Source of the DNA: Azorinus chamasolen
Taxonomy: Eukaryota; Mollusca; Bivalvia; Cardiida; Solecurtidae
Direction: 5' to 3'
Length of the DNA: 64,000 nucleotides
NCBI GenBank assembly: GCA_963576725.1
Contig: OY755241.1
Span: 74,995,001-75,059,000, forward strand
In this document: positions 43,100-53,610 of the stretch, in pieces
How positions within the stretch are numbered: position 1 is the first letter of the stretch
Layout: each line of letters begins with the position of its first letter
The notes under the pieces: generated by a model
Databases searched by the model: none
What the model saw: the letters and a program-made list of their open reading frames with translations, nothing else
What the model was told of the DNA's origin: nothing
Position numbers and translations under genes: made by a program

Positions 43100-43584
43100 T
43101 TAAAAGGGGTCTGACATGTGACTCTTGAAACTTTTTGGAACGCAGGCAGTGTCTAAAGAGGAGTTAACAATGTTTGTCAAAATCGGTAGGAGTTCATCAA
43201 GGCATGCCTTTAGCAGCCATGTAGGTATTGGATCCAGTTCGCAAGACTTACAGGGGGATGCCTTAATGATCTGTTCTACTTCTTCCATTGTAGCTGCACT
43301 AAACTTTTCTAAAACTTGTGTTGAATGCTGCATCTCAGTGGTAATTGGCACACTGGATACAGTGCCTGATGCAATATCTTATCTGCCCGTATTTTTTCCA
43401 CCTTTTCAACGAAAAAGTCACTGAAGTCTTGTGCAAGTTGTTTTGAGGATGAAGTCTTAGGCAATGAGATACCATTGGTTGAACCTAGCAGATGCTTATT
43501 GACTTTGAAAAGACTTTTTGAGCCTGCCTGGCATGATTCAACTTTAAATGCTCTATTTATATTAATGGTTTCTAAACTACACAA
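43100..43584 (-). pseudogene. CR1/Jockey-type LINE fragment (pre-RT region and RT start)
   Basis: The frames 43584-43309 and 43351-43100 give SKQLAQDFSDFFVEKVEKIR (the pre-RT DFFV-KV--IR block) and then SCELDPIPTWLLKACLDELL and ACVPKSFKSH. This is the same subfamily as the RT segment at 20800-22036, covering the part just upstream of and overlapping its start. The frame shifts near 43345. The remainder of RT is absent. Confidence 0.8.
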
Positions 43585-43777
43585 TTATCAAAGTTTCCTT
43601 TTCTGTTGTTAATGCACCTTTTCGGTAGATTTATTAAAAAGGTTGGATCTAAAAATAGGCCATGAGGTAATGGGTTAAAAGGCGTGTCTATCAGTTAAAA
43701 TGTCTTCGATCTGACATATCCTTTTTCTAGTTGGATACTCATTACATTTACCAGAATAAGATAATGGCAAATTAATT

Positions 43778-44052
43778 ATTATCCTCTGTGACCGAGTGGT
43801 AATGGTCTTTGACTGATAATCACTTTGCACTTAGCACCTCTCCACTGTGGTTCGAATCCCGACCTGGGCATTTGGATTGTTCACGTGTGTGTTACATGTA
43901 CATTGGTTGTTCTACCCGGATCTTCTTCTAAGTATGAGGTAATGCAATTGGTCCCATGCATGGAAAAGGCGGGTCTTCCTGCACCTGTAATTAGCTGGAC
44001 CAGAAGATATTTTGTTAACGCAACGTAAATCCAGATACAAACAAACAAAAGC
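43778..44052 (+). repeat. tRNA-derived SINE
   Basis: The A-box-like GACCGAGTGGTAATGGTC and B box GGTTCGAATCCCG are 50 bp apart in the head. The body has ACATTGGTTGTTCTACCCGG. The 3' part TAATTAGCTGGACCAGAAGA ... AACGCAACGTAAATCC ends in AAACAAACAAAA. A 67-codon frame across it is not coding. No intact tRNA gene is implied. Confidence 0.72.
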
Positions 44053-44486
44053 TTATCCTGCATTTAAACATCATTTGGTTAACCTGCTTCGATCTTAATA
44101 TGCTCAATTCACCACAATGGTTTCAAAACTACACCATTTTAAAAAAAATCCTTTCTCTAGTAAATGCTTCCTTCCGTAGATATATTCAAAGATGTTGAGT
44201 CTAACAATAGCCTTTGAGATAATGGATTAAGGACGGTGTTGGATAATTCTAAGGTTTATAGGTATGTAAAACCCCTCTAAACCGGAATTTGGATCAAGAA
44301 CAATTGGGATATTAACTTAATACAAGGTGAAAATCTTGTTGAAAGATTCTCTTGCAGCTTCCTATATTACATCCATCCTGCATTAAACTACCAGATATCT
44401 GAAAGACCGCCACTAGTATTACATTGAACGTCCAGTATATAGAACCTTCACTTTATAAACAAAGCTTACAAATATACCCTGAAAGT

Positions 44487-44755
44487 GGGAGATCCGTCAA
44501 AAGCAAAAGTAGCAATGCGAAAAGAGAAAATTGCAAACTCGGTTTTATTGAGTCTGTTCATGAGTAGTAATTAAAAGTGCAATACTACTCACGCCCCTAG
44601 CACCGGCTTAAGCAGTATTCAATTTTCAAAACTAATAGCATCAAAACTAATGATCCCGAAGGACCAGAAAATATAACAACATTGAGAATAAAGTACGGGG
44701 TGACTATTTACGGCCGCCACACAAGCACTTTGCACCTGCTGTTAGAATGTTGACA
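44487..44755 (-). repeat. LTR-like dispersed unit, copy 3
   Basis: Full-length minus-strand copy with GGCGGCCGTAAA, GGTGCTAGGGGCGTGAGTA, AATAAAACCGAG and GGATCTCCCAC. It is flanked by different sequences from the other copies, which supports genuine mobility. Confidence 0.62.
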
Positions 44756-44775
44756 ACAATATGTGGAGGTTTTAA

Positions 44776-44993
44776 CTCTTTTGGCGCCAAATTTAAAAGT
44801 GTCGTTTGCAATAATAATTTCATATTAAATATAATTATAAACTAAATAATAAAGGTATATTAGTAAAACATTTGTTTTAAAAAACCTGTATGCTTGGGCT
44901 AAAATAATACATAAAACAGTGAAGTCACAGGTCAGATGCCGCCTTTTCAACTGTTTTCAATGGTGCCAACAGGCGACATTGGCGCCGAAAGAG
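44776..44993. mobile_element. Second TTAA-flanked MITE family (GGCGCC ends), copy 2
   Basis: TTAA (44772-44775), CTCTTTTGGCGCCAAAT ... TTGGCGCCGAAAGAG, TTAA (44994-44997). Relative to copy 1 it has lost the right arm of the internal hairpin (GCCGCCTTTTCAACTG). Confidence 0.78.
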
Positions 44994-45082
44994 TTAACAT
45001 GTAATTTGAAAACATGAAACTGAAAGCAGCTAATATGTATATTAAATATTTAAAATGCAACGCGTTCAATTTCATTTACCAG

Positions 45083-45181
45083 GTGATAAGATTCTCATCA
45101 CCTCCACCGACTACGTTTGGCATCACGCAGAAGTTCGCACCATACGAGAAATAGCGGGAACACACACCATTAAATTAGAAG
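45083..45181 (+). CDS. CEMIP: CEMIP/TMEM2-like gene, exon f (GD-I-STDY block)
   Basis: Acceptor TTCATTTACCAG, donor GAAG|GTGAGT; phase 1 in, phase 1 out, 99 nt. It encodes GDKILITSTDYVWHHAEVRT and EIAGTHTIKLE, the family's GD-IVIASTDY---AEE block after the second G8-like linker. The donor is strong. The next recognised exon is 13.3 kb downstream, the largest intron here, and contains the 4.3-kb foldback element. Confidence 0.9.
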
Positions 45182-45641
45182 GTGAGTAGATTTTTCTGAC
45201 ACTCGACACGTCTTACTTGTGATTAACCCCTTACTCCATAGCTACGCTTTTAACGTACACATATATTTGCAAACAGAGTAGATTCAGATCAGACGGACCC
45301 GTCTGATCAGGATCTTCTCTGTTTGATTATAGTATTATATAGATATGATTCTTCAGTCCCTGACATTGGCAAACGTTCCTGTGTGGATGTGCTATTATAA
45401 AAATGTATCCAATTAATATTCATGACGTTATTATGTTAACATAAATATTCTTGTTGTAAAGGGTTAATAATGTCTATATCGTATTAATCTAGTAATAATT
45501 AATATGGAATGTGCTCTATTCTTGAGCTCATTTAAAACATTATCTGGCAAATTAACCATTTGAATATGGTGAACGAATACAAACACTGCTAATAGTGGTA
45601 ACCCAGATTAGAGAGCTCCTAGATGATTCCTCTGATCAGGG
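45182..45641. other. Intron with degenerate GCAAACAG MITE pieces
   Basis: TTTGCAAACAGAGTAGATTC ... GATCAGGATCTTCTCTGTTT (45269-45325) and AGATTAGAGAGCTCCTAGAT ... CTGATCAGGGTATAC (45602-45645) are eroded copies. ATATTCATGACGTTATTATG and GTAAAGGGTTAA are the matching body and end. Confidence 0.55.
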
Positions 45642-45895
45642 TATACAGTACAAGTCCCGCGGACTTTTTGTTTTCCGCGGCCCATCGCAATTTTATCCAA
45701 CGCGGACAAGGGTTTTTTTGTCCGCGCTGAAATGCGGTCTTCCGCAATCCAGCACGGGTTGTGATGGGTTCGCGATGGTGTCTCACCAGGGGCACTCGTC
45801 GCCGGGCGCGATCGTTATCACCGCAGTTCGCGATGGTGTTATCGTGGACCACGGTGTACCACTGCGGATCGCGCTGGACCTTACCTGGATTGATA
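45642..45895. repeat. GC-rich dispersed element (TACAGTACA ... GCGGAC), copy 1
   Basis: It starts TACAGTACAAGTCCCGCGGA, continues CTTTTTGTTTTCCGCGG and contains many GCGGAC/GTCCGCG words with inverted copies of each other. The unit recurs inverted at 57676-57902. CpG and GC content are far above the surroundings. Open frames on both strands follow from the GC-rich composition. Confidence 0.65.
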
Positions 45896-45899
45896 TTTA

Positions 45900-47275
45900 T
45901 ATTCTTCATTAATTTTCACAGCCTATCTTTCACTTTACATGTACATACAAATATATACATCCATATTGTGCAAAATTGATATGAAATGTATGAAATAAAA
46001 CACTCGAGAAATGGTTCGTTGAGACTAATTCCAAACCGAAACTGTTCTGCATTCGGCAAACACAAATTAATCCATTAAAATCCATTATTTTTGGCGCGTT
46101 TAATTGTACTGGAATATAACCTGGCCGTGAATTGTCTGATTCGTTTCTGCAAAATATGGGTGCGATATTCTAGTATGCTTTCTATTTCAATTGTTTGTTG
46201 TTCAAAACGTAAGCTTTTTATATAGAAACACGGAACACCCGTTAAACACAAAATACACACGCAAGTTACTAGGTTGTATAAGTTGTATTAAGTTTGCATA
46301 CATTTGTGCACATTGTTAGTGAATTCATCTTCATTTCGATTCTAGGTTCCGATTCTAATTCCTAATCGATTTTGTTTTCAGTTTCACATCAGTCTAAATT
46401 TTAATTATCAGAAATCTACTGGAAACGACCAACAGAACCTATTGATTCTGTTATGAGAATAGTCCTCACTGGTCTTCTTATGACTCCTGTATAAATCTAT
46501 ATAAATATTGTGCTGGCAGACGAAAGAATTTAGGGATTTTATTTACTAAATACATCTAATATCAATTCAGCCAGGTGAGTTGTAAAGTTAGAAGTTTTCT
46601 CCATTATTTAGTCTTGGTTCGGCAGCTTAAAATGTACGTTTTAACCAGTTTCAATAGTCATTCGAATAATACTTGTGTGGTTGTTTTATTACGCTTGTGC
46701 TTAATATTTTACTGTGTAAAAATCTGCCTGTGTACATGTTTTGCCTTTCTACTTGATACACATGTACTGCATATTTAGATGTTGCTCAATCGATTCATTG
46801 CCATGATGTACCTGTATCCTATGGATGAAAAACGATAATCCATTTTTTTTCTTAAAACGTAGATATAGGTGTAAATCAGTTTTGGTTCTGGTTTGATAAC
46901 GAGATATTGGACGTCTGTTCTGGATCTAAACTGTTGTTAATGTCATGGCAACCGAATTCTAGGAGTGAAGGGGCATCCGAATTAAATTAATCAATGTTTT
47001 TAAAGAAGCGTACATGTACGTGATTTATCTTAACCTCAAACCACGGACCTCGTACACCCACATTCTTTCGTTAAACGGATATGTCTAAACCAAAGTGTCA
47101 CCTGCTTAAATTCCATGACCAATTCCTTATTTGGAAATAGGTCACAATTTTCCGATTGTAAGTTGTATTTACTATTAAACCCTTCAATGTAAAACTTGAA
47201 AACTCTAATGCTTGAAAACAGTTTGGATCCTGATCAGACGCCGCCTCTTATTTATTTGTTGGACATGCCTGATAT
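45900..47275. other. Intronic stretch without recognised elements
   Basis: AT-rich, with several small frames of no evident significance (for example 46575-46778). I see no exon of the CEMIP-like gene here; exon f and exon g join in phase without one. Confidence 0.45.
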
Positions 47276-47283
47276 GTCGAATA

Positions 47284-48051
47284 GGGGTACACTCAAAAGC
47301 CCTCCACTACAAAAGCTCCTCATACAAAAGCCCCTCACTACAAAAAACCCTCGATCAAAAGTCCCTCACTAAAATGGCCAAGGCTTACAAAAGCCTCTCA
47401 CTATTTTTGTTAATTAATCATTATACTCCAAATATTTGGACAAAGTAGACCAAAATCAAAATTACAGCTATCTGATCTGGATTTACCCTGTTTAATACAT
47501 GACAAGTTTATAAAGATTCATTAAGTAAGGTAATTAGCACACTCTATACTTATAAAAGTAAACATAGTAGATCACAAGGAGATTCCTTATATTTATTTCA
47601 AACAGGGTAGACCCAAATCAAATCTAAAGTTATATGATCTGGTTCAACCATGTTTGCTTTGTGACAGTTAATATAGATTCAATAGCTATGAATGATGCAA
47701 TATTAACCATATTGTTTATAAATTATTATAATATTACCCCAATTAACTTAAACACAAACTTTTTCCATTTTTTAATTCCTTAACTTTCTTAATTTCAAAC
47801 AGAGTAGACCAAAATCAAAATACTGAGCTATCTGATCTGGATCTACCCTGTTTGCTCAATGACAAGCTTATAAAGATTCGTTAAGTAGGTAATAGCACAC
47901 TCCTTTTAAAAGTACACTTAACAAAACACTTAAAGTTCAATTAATGTTAGTATTGTTTTTTTGTGAGGAGCTGTTGTAAACCTTGACCATTTTGGTGAGG
48001 GGCTTTTTTGCAAGCGGGGCTTTTGTAGTGAGGGACTTTTGTGATACACCC
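47284..48051. mobile_element. 768-bp foldback element with sub-repeated ends
   Basis: The left end is GGGGTACACTCAAAAGCCC followed by repeats of CCTCACTACAAAAGC. The inverted right end is GGGTGTATCACAAAAGTCCC followed by the same sub-repeats, giving arms of about 110-130 bp. The flanks GTCGAATA (47276-47283) and GTTGAATA (48052-48059) look like an 8-bp target duplication with one difference. The interior has three palindromes related to the GCAAACAG family (47444, 47598, 47796). There is no coding frame. Confidence 0.72.
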
Positions 48052-48861
48052 GTTGAATAATTTAGATCAACAAAAGTTAGAATTTTAAATCTCGTTTTGT
48101 TTTAATAAGATCTAGATATTAAGATATACATGTACAGTCTCACGGCGTTCATTTATGTGTTGTAAAATGTCTTCTTTCGGGCTACTGTAAAGTACCGTAT
48201 CAGATCTAGTAAAAGTATTTTAGTATAGATCTAGATAATATCAATCTAAACTGTCTTTAGAACTAGAATTCGCAATAATCTAACTGTTTTAAATCGTTAG
48301 GGTTTAATTATGCTTAGCCATAGATCTAATTAGTCAAAGCATAGTTATCTTCTATTTTTCGGGAAACTGTTTAACAAATCATAACTTTAGACAATTGGCA
48401 CATTGTTAGGTAGCTTCATTACACGCATTCCTGTTACGTAATAATTCATAACTTTGTTGACAGTGTGTGATAGATGGCAGTTGTGTGATAACTGACTCTT
48501 GCCCCCTGCTGAGAAATTAGGGGATTTACTGACCAATCTGGCACCTTTGATCGTTACTATTTTCTTATGTCTAGCTAGTAAATTACAGTATACATGTATT
48601 TAGGCTGAGTAAGTAATATAATAATATAGTCTCCAACTGTCTAACACAATTCATTTTCAGTATTTAAATCAAATAGTTTGTATTGTTAAATGCGGGAAAT
48701 AAAACTAGTGACATTTGAAAACTGTAGACCCAGACAAGATGGCTCAAAAAGCAACCATCTGCCCAGGGTCTTCACTGTGTATTATTCAAAATCATATAGC
48801 TAATTTAGGTCTTATATAATGAATGGAATCTACAGTTAAACAATGACGGGTCATTCCACCT

Positions 48862-49101
48862 TAAAATACAAACCTTTCTCTAATATAAACGTGTTTTCAA
48901 GCATTTGCAAACAGCGTAGTCCCAGATCATACGCATGATCTGGGTCTGCTCAGTTTATTTATGGAATTGTAATAGGCCCGACTCTACAGGTTCTACCAAC
49001 ATCAAAACAACCTTTTCTACAAATCCCATTTAAAACATTAGCTTATAAATATTCATGATATCATTATTTCTTACATGAATACTGAACAGGGAAAGGGTTA
49101 A
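48862..49101. repeat. TTAA-type MITE copy, right end intact
   Basis: AAACCTTTCTCTAATATAAACG ... hairpin 48907-48957 (short) ... GAACAGGGAAAGGG then TTAA at 49098-49101. The left terminus is eroded. Confidence 0.65.
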
Positions 49102-49249
49102 TAAGCAAAAGTAACAGAATAACAAGAATGTTTTCATAGTTATACAATTCATAAAAATATGTTTATTTATTTAAAACTCTTAACTGATAAGACTCAGGTC
49201 AGATTTCTCAAATAGAAGCTGTTTGACCAGGGGTCAGCTCTGTTTGCTT

Positions 49250-49499
49250 ATCCCTTTACCATATATAAACAATTTCCATGCCTTTGCAAACAGAGTAGAC
49301 CAAGATCTGAAGGCGCCTATTGGAGTCGTATGATCGGGACCAGCTCTGTTTACTTGTAAAATTATATAAGATCTGACTCTACATTTTCTACCAGTACCAA
49401 GAAAAGTTATGGACCGTGTACCTACACCATTATAAAATCAACTTATAAATATTATGATGTCATCTTTTCTGACATAAATATTCAACAGGGAAATGGTTG
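49250..49499. repeat. TTAA-type MITE copy, diverged
   Basis: ATCCCTTTACCATATATAAAC ... hairpin 49286-49352 ... TTCAACAGGGAAATGGTT. A further partial copy follows with its hairpin at 49562-49629, so three copies lie within 800 bp. Confidence 0.62.
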
Positions 49500-49750
49500 A
49501 AACCCACCGACAACCAAACAGAAGTAAAAATTCTGAGAGCATCGACGCTTTTCACGTGCTTGCAAACAGAGTAGACACGGATACGATGACTCTTATAGAA
49601 ACCGTCTGATCAGGGTATTCTCTGTTTGCTTATGAATTTATGTTGGATCTAACTCTATAGTATTGTTCCAATACCAAAACAGCCTCAGTACATAAGCTAT
49701 TTTAAAAATAAATTTAATAAATATTCATGATATCGGTATTTCGGTTTACG

Positions 49751-50056
49751 GACATTTGCCCCCCGAACACTTGCCCCCGGACCATTGCCCCCTATTTGGG
49801 CATGGGCGGACATTTGCCCCCTGGTGTTTTAGCTTTATATGGACAGTAGCTGCCTAACACAGGTTGACTGTCTGTATAATAAATATATATTTTAGATTAT
49901 ATATAGATTTTTTTTTTTTTAAAAAAAAAAGATAAAAAATAATTTTTAAAAAAGGGTGGCATTTTTTCCAGTGGCATATTTTCCGGTGGCATTTTTTCCA
50001 AATCAGGGTGGCATTTTTCCCGGTGGCATTTTTTCCAGTGGCATTTTTTCCGCAGA
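49751..50056. repeat. Cluster of short sub-repeats (GGACATTTGCCCCC and GTGGCATTTTTTCC)
   Basis: The left side has GGACATTTGCCCCC-type units three or four times. The right side has GTGGCATTTTTTCC-type units about six times. The inverse of the right unit, GGAAAAAATGCCAC, resembles the left one, so this may be a small foldback element of the kind at 47284 and 50354. The arms are weakly similar and I see no target duplication. Confidence 0.45.
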
Positions 50057-51157
50057 CTGCATTAAGCAGTCACTTGCCTTTGAAAATGATACATTAACAC
50101 TAATTCGATGTTTTTACGCGGAAACAAAATTTAGTCGATTTTTATTTTAAAAGAAGACAGAAGGAAACCCGGCAAGAAAACAAAAAATCATTTTTAAAAG
50201 CAAATTCTTTCAGCATAATAAATGTAGGTAACTTGGACATTCTCTATAGGACCCTGCAAGTTTCAAAAGATAAAAAAAAAAATATGCAGATCAACCCTTA
50301 GCCCGCCGAGCGTGGCTTCCTTAATATTTACAAACAGTTTGTATACTGAACAGGGGTGTAGGGCAAAACCCCACTAGGACGTAACCCCACTAGGACGTAA
50401 CCCCATAGGACAATTCCCCACTAGGACCAAACCCCAGTAGGACAATACCCCACATGGACAAACCCCATTTTAATCATAATTATGTCTTTAATTAAGGATA
50501 TATACATACAAATGGCACTTCATAGCAATAGAAAGGGAGAATAAAACATACGAGAAAAGAAAAAAGTATAAATATTTAAGTTCAATGGGAATAAAAGTAA
50601 TAAATAACTATGTTGTTATGCATATGGTAATATGGTAATAACCTGATTTTCACTAAAAGCATAAGTTGTATTATCACAAAGAGGATATTTTCATATCTTT
50701 TTACAATCAGAATAAGTCCAGATCATACAGATTCTAAAACACCTTTGCTAATTTATTGGGTACAAGATTAAAGTCAATGTGAAAACAAACTTTCATGATT
50801 AAATAAGAAAGGTGTGAAATGTAAAGACTATCCAACCAATCAAGCTTTTAATGACTATCACAGTGAGTAAAGTATTTGTCATTAAAGAAGAAATATGCGA
50901 ATTTAAATACTTTAAAGAGAATTAGGTGTGAAATCATTAATAAAAAGAATTTGCTGTATCAAAGTTTTCAGTACAATGCCATGTATAATCCTGTTTAATT
51001 AATTGTATGTATAATTAACTTTGATACATCTAAAACACATCACACATTCAATCAGTAGTTTAGTGTAATCTTCTTTAACTGAATTTAATATATAATTATG
51101 ACTATTGAACATTGATACCGCTAAAAACAATTAAATTAAAAGTAAAATTAAAATTAA

Positions 51158-51536
51158 ACTAAAGCTCATTTAACTATGAATGCATTCTTTATTTATTCAT
51201 AATTTTGACCTAATTTTAAATATGCTTTAACTTCTATTTTATTTGCAGATTGTAACTTTAAATTTGAAAATGTAAAGATCTTGCTTTGAATGTATATTCT
51301 GATTGAGTGTATCTTCTTCAAATTATCTAAAAGTTGATTTAAAAGTAAACTAAAGCTCATTTAACTATGAATGCATTCTTCATTTATTCATAATTTTGAC
51401 CTAATTTTAAATATGCTTTAACTTCTGTTTTTATTTGCAGATTGTAACTTTAAATTTGAAAATGTAAAGATCTTGCTTTGAATGTATATTCTGATTGAGT
51501 GTTTCTTCTTCAAATTATCTAAAAGTTGATTTATAG
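51158..51536 (+). repeat. 191-bp tandem duplication
   Basis: ACTAAAGCTCATTTAACTAT occurs at 51158 and 51349, and the following about 190 bp match almost base for base. The near identity indicates a recent duplication inside the foldback element. Confidence 0.88.
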
Positions 51537-51539
51537 CGA

Positions 51540-52060
51540 GCACAGCTCGCAAGAATGGCCGAATTTTGGCAATCTTGCGAACGAAGTGAGCTCTATGGTA
51601 ACGCGTAGGATATAAATTTGGTTCTCTAGGCTGTACATTGTTAACCTAGAATCGGTTGTATGGATTTTTCGCTTCCGGTTTGATCCATTCAGCAATCGGA
51701 ACACCTCGAAATAGCCGAGGTGTTACGAGTGATTCCTATATTCCGAACTCTGACGGAATACAGCGAGTAGTTACGATTGGTACATGGATATTGACGGGTT
51801 ACACTTTATTCAATGTCAAATTTTATCAACTTAATACCCGAAAATCCACACAAATCGCAACAACGTTTGTCTACGAAGAAAATCGATTTACTAAATTGTA
51901 ACTTGCATTTCGTTTCGGTATAGATTTAACTATTTGAATCGCTGTTTATTTGCCTGAAAATTAATGTTTTCCGTTCGGTAAACGTCTCCGTCCGAGATCG
52001 AGTTAGCGGAAAAGGCCGAGTGTATGTGTTAAGTCTGATGACGTATTATCCACAACTTGT
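51540..52060 (+). repeat. Dispersed sequence shared with 12.0 kb and 26.1 kb
   Basis: CCGAACTCTGACGGAATACA (51742) occurs inverted near 12045. GAAATAGCCGAGGTGTTACGAG matches 26101-26122, and GCGGAAAAGGCCGA matches 26222. It is probably one mobile family of 500 bp or more that also includes the 11507/26227 repeat. Its ends are not defined. Confidence 0.4.
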
Positions 52061-52690
52061 AAGTGACGTAGTTGTGGTCACATGACTTCCATTAATCGTC
52101 TGCAGTGCATTTTGTTTACATACAAGGCTCAGCTGTGTTACTCTTCCGGTTCCTACTGTCAATAACTTTGTATGTGAGTAATTTAGACATTGATTATTAA
52201 ATTTTCTTTCATTTGAATCAGTTGTCAATACAAAACATGACATTATTTGAATTGGATCTACATCTAGATATTTATCCCGGCGTAGGGTGTTTTCGACGGT
52301 GTAAGCGGTTTTCGTAAATTTGACCTACTTAAACAAATGCCGATTGCTTGAATAAATATGTGAGTGAAACATGCAAACGAATGTATATCACTGAGATTTT
52401 ATAAAGAACTAGATCTACGGCAACGTAGAATTGTTTACATTTTGAACCAAAATAGCTTAAGTCTTGGTGAAATCTGACTTGTTCTTTCCGACTAGTCTGT
52501 CTATCTGCAGGTATGTCTGCAGTGTTTAAGTTTCGTAGTCTTTCTGTCCTTCTTTAAATACTGTTTTACATAAATCAGCCTGTCTGACTGACTTCTTTAA
52601 TTAGGCCCACATCTAACATCCCAGACATAGATATACAGCCTTGCAGACATATTCTCTATTTACAATCATTCTACATAGAAAGTTAATAAC

Positions 52691-53230
52691 ATGATTGAAC
52701 AACTTGAAGGCTTAGCAACATCATTTAACACAGACATCACACCTTTAAAGGTTGGGAGCATACCACCAGCATCACTTCAGAAATACACAGAATTAAAAAA
52801 CAAGCACAGCAAATTTCATTCAAGCCAATTCTCTGACACTGAAATACACACTAAACAAAAATCTTTAGAAGAGGACAAAAAACATATAAATACAAAAATA
52901 TCACACATAAACACTCAGCACAATCTACCAACAATCAGATGGGATTGAGACATCAAGAAAACAAGCACACAAAAAAACGAGGGAGGCATGCCCAAAATTC
53001 TAAAAAATATAGAAAATGTACTAATGAAGTTATGTTCATATATGTATGATGGAGTTCACCCTGATTACTGGCTAACTTACAAGTGGTTTTCCATTGTTTG
53101 CAAGACAGTTCAGAATGACTTAAGTTGCCCTTCTTCCCTGCAAGATGTTGCTGCTGCTGATGATGATGCTATTGATTACAATTTTAATGATGAAAATGAT
53201 TCTGATTCATGGGATTTCAAACGAAAATAG
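52691..53230 (+). pseudogene. Unrecognised 180-codon frame with one internal stop, cargo of the foldback element
   Basis: A frame from ATG at 52691 runs 85 codons to a TGA (52946-52948). In the same frame it continues through MPKILKNIENVLMKLCSYMY to a TAG at 53230. The N-terminal part is Lys/His-rich and helical. The C-terminal part has VHPDYWLTYKWFSIVCKTVQ and an acidic Asp-rich tail. I recognise no domain. Being in one frame across the TGA suggests a single coding region with one nonsense change, or a short intron. It lies on the plus strand inside 50354-54658 and could be a captured exon or the element's own gene. Confidence 0.4.
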
Positions 53231-53610
53231 CTTTTAACTACCCCTAAGATATACTGTATGCATGTGTAACACATAGTTCAAATGGTTCACCCTTTCCTCC
53301 ATGCTAAATAGGAAATAGTTAAGATTATGTTATATGTGTTAATAAATACACTTATATGCATGCACGCAGTATTGTCCTTATCCTATTGACCTATCCAGTA
53401 ACTTCAAAGTCTATAATCACCATCATTAGCATCAATTGACATTAAGTTACTAATACAACGGCTCCATCAATATCTTCTGTTTTCTGCATGTTTCTATCTC
53501 AATGCACCTAAATGTACCTGGTGTACATGCAAATATACCACAACTAACAAACAGCTTGTCTTGCCATTTTAACCCTTTCCTCTGCATATGTAACACCATA
53601 TGACACCTTC

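Noticed and set aside
43785..43870. A tRNA gene
   Set aside because: A and B boxes are present, but the sequence continues into a SINE body and tail and does not fold as a complete cloverleaf by eye. The same holds for the head at 700-785.
45595..45912. 105-codon and 96-codon frames on opposite strands
   Set aside because: Both come from the GC-rich sub-repeated unit that recurs at 57676-57902; high GC keeps frames open.
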